From contig DATJBZ010000018.1 of the NCBI GenBank assembly GCA_035515075.1, positions 1 to 64,000 on the forward strand: 64,000 nt of DNA, given 5' to 3'. Origin of the DNA: Moheibacter sp035515075 (GTDB taxonomy: Bacteria > Bacteroidota > Bacteroidia > Flavobacteriales > Weeksellaceae). Both the position numbers and the translations under genes were made by a program. The notes beneath the pieces are model-generated. The model saw nothing but the letters and a program-made list of their open reading frames with translations. It was not told the DNA's origin and ran no database searches. Each line of letters opens with the position of its first letter. The first letter of the stretch is position 1. This document shows positions 58,482 through 64,000 of the stretch, piece after piece.

Positions 58482-59273
58482 TTAATCTAAAACGTCAGAA
58501 AAATCAAGTTCGATTCCAGTTATTTCGATTGTTGCGCCCAAAGCATTAGGATCTTTACTTGAAAGATATTTGATTTCATTGTCTATATTTTTTTGTTGAA
58601 TGACCAACATTTCTTTCATCGAAACTTTCTTGCTCTTTTTTTGTTTTTGAAGTAAATGTTCGATTTGAAAATTCTCCAATTTTTGGTTCAATTTGAGACC
58701 ATATGCTGTAAATTCATATTTTCCATCTTTGGAATGAATGTCTAAAATCAATCCAGGCAAACCATGAAACTTATAGGGGCCATTTGAAATTCCAATTTCC
58801 GGTGCAAACCAAGCTTCGTAATCTCTTCCTCTGAAATGTGTGGTCGCTTTTTGTACTTGATAACCCAAAATTTCTTTGGTTTCATTTCCTATTTCCCAAT
58901 CAAATGTGGGCAGTTTTTCAGTCATGACGTAATAGGATTTCTCTCCATAAATGCTTGAAAAGGAGTAAAGAGAATCTTTCTCGAAATATTTCTGAAATTC
59001 AGGTGTTTCCTTTGTTTCTTTGTACACCAATGTATTGGTTGTAGAGCTTCCAAATTTATCTTGGTTTTTTATTTGAACGCTGTCAGTACCGCTAACCGCT
59101 TCCTTAAAAAGATAAGTGGATTGGTTGGATTTTAGATCATGCAATAAACTATAATCCAATGTTACTACTCTATCATTTCTGATTTTAAAAGTATAATCGA
59201 CTTCTGCCCAATTGTTTTGCGCAATTAAAAGTCCATAAATAGAAAAAGCGAAAATAAAAAGTATTTTTCTCAT
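58482..59273 (-). CDS. GLPGLI family exported protein, copy A
   Basis: 263 residues. A signal peptide (about 1-18, LLIAQ) is followed by the GLPGLI domain; the signature itself is at residues 171-176 (HGLPGLILDIHSKDGKYEF). WEIGNETKEILGYQVQKATTHFRGRDYEAWFAPEIG is the other conserved block. The protein should be periplasmic or surface located. GLPGLI proteins are uncharacterised and often lie beside beta-barrel receptors like the one 30 bases downstream. It is 27 bases after GLPGLI copy B, so all three are co-transcribed. Confidence 0.93.
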   Translation of the reverse strand: MRKILFIFAFSIYGLLIAQNNWAEVDYTFKIRNDRVVTLDYSLLHDLKSNQSTYLFKEAVSGTDSVQIKNQDKFGSSTTNTLVYKETKETPEFQKYFEKDSLYSFSSIYGEKSYYVMTEKLPTFDWEIGNETKEILGYQVQKATTHFRGRDYEAWFAPEIGISNGPYKFHGLPGLILDIHSKDGKYEFTAYGLKLNQKLENFQIEHLLQKQKKSKKVSMKEMLVIQQKNIDNEIKYLSSKDPNALGATIEITGIELDFSDVLD

Positions 59274-59300
59274 AGTGTTTGAGTATTGTTTCTTGTAAAA

Positions 59301-60035
59301 TTATTCTACAACATGGCATTCGATTTGACAAGCGGGCATTCCTATGGTCATCATTCCGCCATTTTCTAATACTTCACTTCGATTTATTTCTTTGTATTTT
59401 ATTGCATATAAATCTTTGAAATGAGCATAATCAATGAAGTCTTTGGTGTCTTGATAAGGGTTTTCAATGGTTAGGTTTTGATTTTTTAATTCAATGGAAT
59501 AAGCTGTAATGTTGAGCATATTATCCGTAGATTTTACTTTTAAAATCATGCCAGGCAAACCATCGAATTTCCAAGGACCGCCATTGAAACCCAATTTATC
59601 TGTGAAATAGGCGACATAAGTTCTTCCACGAAATTCACCAATTGCTATTTGACAAGTGTAGCCCAAAACCTCTTCGGTTTCATTAGACATTATCTCCCAT
59701 TGGATCAAATCAATCTTTTCTTTCGTAGGGAAATGTTTGAATTGAATGGTGTTTTCATACAACATTGAATTGTTCGTATAATCTTTAAAATAAACGCTTT
59801 TTCCACCTCCCAATGAAACAACAAGATCTCCTTCTTCGGTTCCAAAATCCTCTATTTCTTCATTATAAAACTCAATATACAATGCTTGAGATTGATTTTG
59901 CGTCAAAGTCGTTTTCCCTACATAACTGGCAGATTGATTGTAGTTTTTAGTTTGTTCAAAATCTATTTTTAAATAATCTTGCGCATTCAAAACACACATA
60001 AATACAAAAAGACTAAGTATGATCAATTTTTTCAT
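59301..60035 (-). CDS. GLPGLI family exported protein, copy B
   Basis: 244 residues. A signal peptide (about 1-18, VLNAQ) precedes a GLPGLI domain with signature GLPGMI at residues 159-164 (DGLPGMILKVKSTDNMLNI) and the block WEIMSNETEEVLGYTCQIAIGEFRGRTYVAYFTDKLG. It ends in a Cys pair (PACQIECHVVE) not seen in copy A. The two copies are diverged paralogues and the DNA is more AT-rich than the surrounding core genes. It is the first gene of the GLPGLI-receptor operon, 61 bases after the small peptide gene, with a terminator hairpin in between. Confidence 0.92.
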   Translation of the reverse strand: MKKLIILSLFVFMCVLNAQDYLKIDFEQTKNYNQSASYVGKTTLTQNQSQALYIEFYNEEIEDFGTEEGDLVVSLGGGKSVYFKDYTNNSMLYENTIQFKHFPTKEKIDLIQWEIMSNETEEVLGYTCQIAIGEFRGRTYVAYFTDKLGFNGGPWKFDGLPGMILKVKSTDNMLNITAYSIELKNQNLTIENPYQDTKDFIDYAHFKDLYAIKYKEINRSEVLENGGMMTIGMPACQIECHVVE

Positions 60036-60044
60036 AATTTATAA

Positions 60045-60085
60045 AGTTAAAAATAAGTCTGTTAAAAAAATAACAGACTTAAAAA
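60045..60085 (-). terminator. Terminator between the small peptide gene and the GLPGLI operon
   Basis: A perfect 11-base stem (TAAGTCTGTTA and TAACAGACTTA, 60054-60081) with an A6 loop is followed on the - strand by a T-rich run. It would end most transcripts of the peptide gene and let only part continue into the GLPGLI-receptor genes. Confidence 0.8.
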
Positions 60086-60096
60086 ATTCTAATTAT

Positions 60097-60357
60097 TTAA
60101 TCATGCATAGCAACATATGCTTTTGCAAAAGCTTCAGCAAGTCCACAATTGTTCGAAGTGCCACACACAGTATAACTTTGTACAAGTACACCATTATAAT
60201 AAACGTTTGCAGTGCAACAACCAACTTTAAGCGCTTGTTCAGAGCTTTCAGATATTACTTCAAAGACATTTTTAGAAATAGTGTTGAAAACACTGTTTCC
60301 TGCAAACGCAAAACTTCCAAGTAGTCCAAAACTACATAATAAAGCTAATTTTTTCAT
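60097..60357 (-). CDS. Small exported cysteine-containing peptide of unknown function
   Basis: 86 residues. A signal peptide (about 1-19, FAFA) leaves a mature peptide of about 67 residues with four cysteines: the pair C47-C48, then C65 and C71 (GCCTANVYYNGVLVQSYTVC, then TSNNCGLAEAFAKAYVAMHD), able to form two disulfides. I do not recognise the family. It is directly upstream of two GLPGLI proteins and an outer-membrane barrel, separated from them by a terminator, the arrangement of a highly expressed first gene with partial read-through. A bacteriocin-like, signalling or metal-binding peptide are all possible; none is shown by the sequence. Confidence 0.7.
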   Translation of the reverse strand: MKKLALLCSFGLLGSFAFAGNSVFNTISKNVFEVISESSEQALKVGCCTANVYYNGVLVQSYTVCGTSNNCGLAEAFAKAYVAMHD

Positions 60358-60706
60358 GTTATAATTAAATTTTTTATTCCTTCACCATTTTGACTTTTAC
60401 ATCATTGGGCAATTTTAATGGTTGGGGAATGGTTAAACTTTTTTTCCGTATGCCGTAGTGGCTTTTGTGTAGTGGAAACTGCTTATAGACGGCAAAGATT
60501 GCTTTGCGTTCTTTTCAATTTCTTCCAACTGTATCAAAGTACGTTAGAAGATTTGTTGAGAAGTTGTCTGTTGACCGTTTTCCACATCACGTTTTTTTGT
60601 TTTCTATTTTTTTGCTTGCCTATCTCTCAAATTTGTATCGGCATATACAAACTCTACGCTTCCATTTATTTCTTTGGGTTGGAAAAGAAATGCCCGCAAT
60701 TCGTAG
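60358..60706 (-). pseudogene. 349-base gap with a possible decayed reading frame
   Basis: No intact gene is supported. On the - strand two adjacent frames read like protein: one contains LIQLEEIEKNAKQSLPSISS and the other ends KSLTIPQPLKLPNDVKVKMVKE before a stop at 60374-60376. A single frameshift near 60450 would join them. This may be the remnant of a gene lost from the locus, but no start or family could be identified. The + strand frame at 60418-60738 has no signal, domain or promoter and looks like a chance frame. Confidence 0.3.
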
Positions 60707-60988
60707 CTACTGAATATTTTCAAAATCATTTATTTTAAAATGATGGTTGTTTGTGTTTTCTCTTTTGGTGTTATTATTTCTAATAGGAGGAGTATCATCA
60801 TCATCATCATTCTCTTTAATCAAGTCTTTAATAGAAATAGAATCATTGATCTCATTTTGATAAGAAGATCTTTGATAAATCGTTTGATTCTCTATTGAGT
60901 TGATTTCTGTTGGAGTATAGAAGTCTTCATTTTCGAGACAACTGATTGCCATGGTTCCTACTAAACTGGCTAAAAATATTTTTTTCAT
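60707..60988 (-). CDS. Small lipoprotein of unknown function
   Basis: 93 residues. A lipoprotein signal ends at C17 (GTMAISC), followed by LENEDFYTPTEINSIENQT and a low-complexity stretch EENDDDDDTPPIRNNNTKR with five consecutive Asp. No fold is evident and the mature part is probably disordered. Codon choice is AT-rich. It is divergent from the TPR-AraC regulator gene, and the 253-base region between them carries a 32-base palindrome, so the two may be co-regulated (inference). Confidence 0.65.
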   Translation of the reverse strand: MKKIFLASLVGTMAISCLENEDFYTPTEINSIENQTIYQRSSYQNEINDSISIKDLIKENDDDDDTPPIRNNNTKRENTNNHHFKINDFENIQ

Positions 60989-61089
60989 TCGTTGATTTTT
61001 GAAGGTTACTTTTTATTGTGATTTGATCTGTTCCAAAACTATTTGAGGGAAAGCGTGTTTCCAAGCTTTTGAACTGCGGATATATAAAC

Positions 61090-61121
61090 GACTACTGCGT
61101 ATTTATAAATACGCAGTAGTC
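61090..61121. promoter_or_regulatory. 32-base perfect palindrome in the divergent promoter region
   Basis: The two 16-base halves (GACTACTGCGTATTTA and TAAATACGCAGTAGTC) are exact reverse complements with no spacer. It lies about 100 bases upstream of the small lipoprotein gene on one side and 120 bases upstream of the regulator gene on the other. A 19-base part of it recurs at 61231-61249. It is a strong candidate operator, although a cruciform or terminator cannot be excluded. Confidence 0.7.
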
Positions 61122-61230
61122 CAATCAAGTGTTTTTCATTGACGATAAGGAGATTGGATGTTTTTTGAAAATATTTTTGAAAATTCAAAAAAAGACCTAT
61201 TTTTAGCCGATATTGATTCAATAATTGATA

Positions 61231-61249
61231 CGTATTTATAAATGTGCAG
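61231..61249. repeat. 19-base partial copy of the palindrome, overlapping the regulator start codon
   Basis: CGTATTTATAAATGTGCAG matches CGTATTTATAAATACGCAG (61098-61116) at 17 of 19 positions. It overlaps the ATG at 61242-61244, so a protein bound here could block transcription or translation of the regulator gene. Confidence 0.6.
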
Positions 61250-62975
61250 AGCCAACTTCTATAGAAAACTACTTTTTTCGGCATTTTTTTGCGTGAGTTG
61301 CTTAATTTATGGTCAAAACCAAGATTCTTTGAGCGATCAATCGTTCAAATATTTGGTGACTAAAATTGATAGTTTGCGATTTGAAAGAGGTTCAGATTTG
61401 AATTGGGCTTACATCAATGCGTATATCAAAAAAGCCAAAAATGAAAATCATTTAAGAAATTTATACCATAGTTATGCTACTGCCATTTTTCAAACCAATC
61501 ATCAAAAAATGGATTATGCAGATAGTGCTTTTTGGGTAGCAGAAGAAATTAATGACGATGCTTTAATAGGTGACGCCTATGACTTAAAAGCAGGAGTTCA
61601 TTATGATTTGAGAGACTATAAAAACGCATTGGATTACTACATCAAAGCAGACGCAGTGCTGAGTTCTACCCAAAATAAATTTGCTCAACACAATGTATTG
61701 TATAGTATAGGTGTCGTTCGTTTGCATCTTGGGCATTTAGAAGAAGCTTTGCGTGATTTTGAAGCAACAAGAAACTATTTTGAAAGCATTGACGACCCCA
61801 ACCATCGGTTGATGTTGTTGAGAACGATTTATCGTTTGGGTGAAGTCTATCAATTGAAAGGAGAGAAGACCAAAGCAGCAGCCCTCAATCTGGAAGGAAA
61901 GAAAATGGCATTGGATTTTGGAGAAAAATACCAAGAATCTTATTTCAATCTTGCGATGGGAATTGATGGGTATTGGGCAGAGGACGCTGAATTGGCGATT
62001 CAGCTTTTGCAAAAAGCAACTCCTGAACTATCTGATTTGGGAGATTTTGATGTGGTAGAAAAAGCTTGGTTTTACATCGGGAAAGCTTACGCACGACTTG
62101 GGCAAGAAAAAGAAGCACTGGAGAGTTTTGAAAAAGTAGATGAACTCTTCCAAGAACATGGTTTTCTCAATCCACAAGCAAGAGGGAGTTATGAATGGCT
62201 GATAGATCATTACAAAGAAAAAAAAGACAAAGACCAACAATTGTATTATGTCAACCAATTATTGAACGCCGACCAAATCAATGCGCACAATGCACAAGGA
62301 TTGAGTTATCAATTGACCAAAGAATACGATACAAAAAGCTTAGAAGCCGCCAAAGCTGCATTGGAAAAATCGATGAACAGCAAATTGAGCGTAACGATGA
62401 GTTTGATCGCTGTGTTTTTTATGCTCAGTGTTTTATTTCTGGGACTTTTCATTCGACGAAAAAAAGAAAACCAACAATTGACCAAACAGTTCGAACATTT
62501 GCTCAACCAGCAGAAAAAGTCAGAAAGCATAGAGCAACCCACAGAAAAAACGATTGTCATTTCCAAAAAACAAGAAATCCCTGAAGAAGTGGTAGCGGAA
62601 ATTTTAAGGCGTTTGGCAAAGTTTGAAACCGAACAAGCCTATTTGAATCCAAAAGTTGATTTGCCTTACCTCGCCAATCAATTCAAAACCAATACAGCTT
62701 ATCTTTCAAAAGTCATCAATTCACAAAAAGAAAAGAGTTTTACTGCCTATCTCAACGAATTGCGCATCAACTATCTCATTGATTTGTTGAAAAAAGACCC
62801 AACGTATCGACAACATTCAGTAGCTACATTGGCAGAACTAACGGGTTACAGCACTTCACGCCAATTCTCAGCAGCCTTTTTCGAAGTAGGCAAAATGAAG
62901 CCCAGTGATTTCCTGAAAAGAATCCAAGAAGAAGTCGGAGTGATTGGAGAGAATGCTGTAGCAGCTTTCGAGTAG
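61242..62975 (+). CDS. Membrane TPR protein with C-terminal AraC-type DNA-binding domain
   Basis: 577 residues. A signal or anchor sequence (about 1-25, SCLIYGQ) is followed by TPR-like repeats (about 40-340; LKAGVHYDLRDYKNALDYYI, LGHLEEALRDFEATRNYF and others), one membrane helix (about 383-405; VTMSLIAVFFMLSVLFLGLF), and an AraC/XylS helix-turn-helix domain (about 455-565; YLANQFKTNTAYLSKVINSQ, then LAELTGYSTSRQFSAAFFEV). This layout puts the TPR sensor outside and the DNA-binding part inside. Such one-component regulators are common in Chryseobacterium relatives, with targets usually nearby. The neighbours make the peptide/GLPGLI locus a likely target (inference). Confidence 0.88.
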   Translation: MCRANFYRKLLFSAFFCVSCLIYGQNQDSLSDQSFKYLVTKIDSLRFERGSDLNWAYINAYIKKAKNENHLRNLYHSYATAIFQTNHQKMDYADSAFWVAEEINDDALIGDAYDLKAGVHYDLRDYKNALDYYIKADAVLSSTQNKFAQHNVLYSIGVVRLHLGHLEEALRDFEATRNYFESIDDPNHRLMLLRTIYRLGEVYQLKGEKTKAAALNLEGKKMALDFGEKYQESYFNLAMGIDGYWAEDAELAIQLLQKATPELSDLGDFDVVEKAWFYIGKAYARLGQEKEALESFEKVDELFQEHGFLNPQARGSYEWLIDHYKEKKDKDQQLYYVNQLLNADQINAHNAQGLSYQLTKEYDTKSLEAAKAALEKSMNSKLSVTMSLIAVFFMLSVLFLGLFIRRKKENQQLTKQFEHLLNQQKKSESIEQPTEKTIVISKKQEIPEEVVAEILRRLAKFETEQAYLNPKVDLPYLANQFKTNTAYLSKVINSQKEKSFTAYLNELRINYLIDLLKKDPTYRQHSVATLAELTGYSTSRQFSAAFFEVGKMKPSDFLKRIQEEVGVIGENAVAAFE

Positions 62976-62994
62976 AAAGTAGCAAGTGTCCTTC

Positions 62995-63007
62995 GCCCTG
63001 AAAGGGC
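62995..63007. repeat. GCCCT-GAA-AGGGC hairpin
   Basis: A 5-base G+C-rich stem with a 3-base loop, 20 bases after the regulator stop. Short hairpins of this sequence occur in intergenic repeats of Bacteroidetes, as I recall them; no T-run follows, so it is not a standard terminator. Confidence 0.4.
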
Positions 63008-63048
63008 AACGTAATTCAGCTTGTGGCAAGGCCGCAAGCATGAAAAAA

Positions 63049-63082
63049 CTTCCCCTCTCCGAAGAGGAGATTGAGGGGAGAT
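63049..63082. repeat. Degenerate inverted repeat of the CCCCTC/GAGGGG type
   Basis: CTTCCCCTCTCCGAAGAGGAG followed by ATTGAGGGGAG forms an outer CCCCTC/GAGGGG stem with an internal mini-hairpin. It resembles dispersed repeat fragments seen in flavobacterial intergenic DNA; the origin is uncertain. Confidence 0.4.
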
Positions 63083-63103
63083 GTTACATCAGTGTAGAAA
63101 AGC

Positions 63104-63151
63104 CTTAATTCCTTAATGTTTAAAAACAAATGCTCTGTTCATCATAGATGA
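63104..63151. repeat. 48-base direct repeat, copy 1
   Basis: The 48 bases starting CTTAATTCCTTAATGTTTAA match 63304-63351 with a single substitution (T to C near the middle). The copies are offset by exactly 200 bases. Confidence 0.9.
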
Positions 63152-63303
63152 TGTTATGCCTTCTATGTTTTTTTCATAAGAAAAATAATTCTATGTGGTT
63201 TTTATTATCCGTATCAGAACATCCGCATTCAGGAAACAGCCAATAGCATTCTCGACAAAACTATTTTTTTATGAATTGTTGGCATTGGAAAAACTTAATT
63301 TCT

Positions 63304-63351
63304 CTTAATTCCTTAATGTTTAAAAACAAACGCTCTGTTCATCATAGATGA
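63304..63351. repeat. 48-base direct repeat, copy 2
   Basis: 47 of 48 bases identical to 63104-63151. It ends 58 bases from the 3' end of the MBL-fold hydrolase gene. Confidence 0.9.
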
Positions 63352-63409
63352 AACTATTGTCGACTTGTTTTTTCAAAAACTATGTCCCTATGTGGTTAAT
63401 CCCCAATTC

Positions 63410-64000
63410 CTAAATCCTTCCTTGTTCTTTCAATTTCCAATAGCGCAACAAACCCGTCACCGACATCCAACTGGGATTCGCGTATTCATAGCGTTGAATG
63501 TCCTCAGGAGAAACCCCCAAATGACTCAATTGATTTCGGGTGTATTCCATGAACCTCGGTGTGATTTCTTTCACAGGCGCATTCGCCTCGAAATGTGGTT
63601 TCATCCATTCCGCCCAATTGTTCAAAATGACTTTTAACTCTTCCCAATGTTGCGTTGGATGTTCCACTTTTCCATAATGCGTCAAATACAAATAATCAAT
63701 TGGCAATTGTTGCATTCTGTCAATGGATTCCATCCATTTTTTCAAATCAATATCCGGTGGAGGACAAGGCGGAACAACGGGGCCTTGGTTGATTTTCACG
63801 CCTGCAACATCGCCTGTAAACAAAACATTGTCCAACTGATAAGCATTGTGATGGATGGCATGTCCAGGTGTATAATGCACCTTGAATTCCAAATCGCCCA
63901 TCTGCAGTACATCGCCGTCATCAGCAGCGACCAAATACTCAGTTGGGATGGGTTTCATTTCTCCCCAAAGACGTTCCATGTCTTCTTTGTAGATCATTTT
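63410..64000 (-). CDS. MBL-fold metallo-hydrolase (N-terminus cut by window edge)
   Basis: The C-terminal 196 codons or so of a metallo-beta-lactamase-fold hydrolase; the frame is open to base 64000. Visible metal ligands are the His in YTPGHAIHH, the Asp in VLFTGDVAG, and the His in YLTHYGKV. The HxHxDH motif lies upstream, outside the window. The C-terminal helical part (WAEWMKPHFEANAPVKEITPR and LSHLGVSPEDIQRYEYANPSWMS) is typical of a Bacteroidetes family of unknown substrate. The methionine at 63995-63997 is internal, since the frame continues with Lys before it. Confidence 0.9.
   Translation of the reverse strand, partial: KMIYKEDMERLWGEMKPIPTEYLVAADDGDVLQMGDLEFKVHYTPGHAIHHNAYQLDNVLFTGDVAGVKINQGPVVPPCPPPDIDLKKWMESIDRMQQLPIDYLYLTHYGKVEHPTQHWEELKVILNNWAEWMKPHFEANAPVKEITPRFMEYTRNQLSHLGVSPEDIQRYEYANPSWMSVTGLLRYWKLKEQGRI

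Larger units (their letters stand above)
62976..63409. other. 434-base repeat-rich intergenic region
   Basis: No gene is supported here. It holds a small hairpin (62995-63007), a C-rich/G-rich repeat fragment (about 63049-63082), and two copies of a 48-base direct repeat exactly 200 bases apart. A further shared block (CTATGTGGTT at 63190-63199 and 63388-63397) shows that the repeated unit is longer but decayed. Confidence 0.7.

Noticed and set aside
60418..60738. A 106-codon + strand frame rich in Phe, Cys and Leu
   Set aside because: No promoter or ribosome-binding support, no clear helix pattern, and it crosses the end of the small lipoprotein gene; the - strand remnant explains the region as well.
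63104..63351. A CRISPR array
   Set aside because: Only two copies of the 48-base repeat are present, 152 bases apart, with no spacer-size regularity and no cas gene.

Overview
The window is chromosomal DNA of a Bacteroidota bacterium of class Flavobacteriia, most likely family Weeksellaceae (a Moheibacter, Empedobacter or Weeksella relative; the genus is a guess). The evidence is consistent: AT-rich DNA, -7 boxes of the Bacteroidetes type TAnnTTTG upstream of many genes, the asnS-rpoN gene pair, a PorW/SprE type IX secretion lipoprotein divergent from an M23-GH3 pair, bacillithiol synthesis (BshB1), two GLPGLI proteins and a GSCFA protein. No rRNA, CRISPR array or intact transposon was seen. 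Two tRNAs (Arg-UCG, His-GUG) and one gene shorter than 60 codons (rpmH) are present.

Layout. 1-1008: 3'-truncated HsdM type I methyltransferase, then a 387-base gap with a hairpin. 1396-7630: EamA exporter, membrane cytochrome c, and a cell-surface glycosylation group (flippase-like protein, GtrB-like GT2, ArnT-like GT83) followed by an SDR. 7698-12378: catalase, RpoN, AsnRS. 12493-19790: a giant lipoprotein joining a phosphoesterase, a Fam20C/HipA-like kinase region and a beta-barrel, then an HD-PycTM membrane protein and a GAF-domain protein. 19938-24389: MsrA, Apt, a sigma-54 activator without HTH, two lipoproteins, rpmH and an FtsE-like ATPase. 24405-30778: VKGC-like membrane protein, GH3 protein, M23 protein and PorW. 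30992-34571: tandem outer-membrane proteins, an acyltransferase, MenI-like thioesterase plus isochorismate synthase, and tRNA-Arg. 34602-38737: M49-type peptidase, tRNA-His, bshB1 and an antiquitin-type aldehyde dehydrogenase. 38911-42895: sucAB. 43088-49714: stress, oxidative and nitrosative stress genes (Usp, FAH, glutamate-synthase-like flavoprotein, ALDH, Csp, two hemerythrins, zinc protease). 49878-55312: GNAT-like protein, polyprenyl synthase, GSCFA, TatD, EamA and ecotin. 55431-62975: beta-barrel receptor, two GLPGLI proteins, a tiny Cys-containing exported peptide, a small lipoprotein and a membrane TPR-AraC regulator. 62976-64000: repeat-rich spacer and a truncated MBL-fold hydrolase.

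Most of the window is ordinary core genome. The parts most likely to hold something undescribed are (i) the HD-PycTM protein with its convergent GAF partner and no cyclase (16234-19790), (ii) the phosphoesterase-kinase-barrel lipoprotein whose start codon abuts that of the HD-PycTM gene, and (iii) the small-peptide/GLPGLI/receptor locus with a 32-base perfect palindrome in front of its neighbouring regulator (55800-62975).
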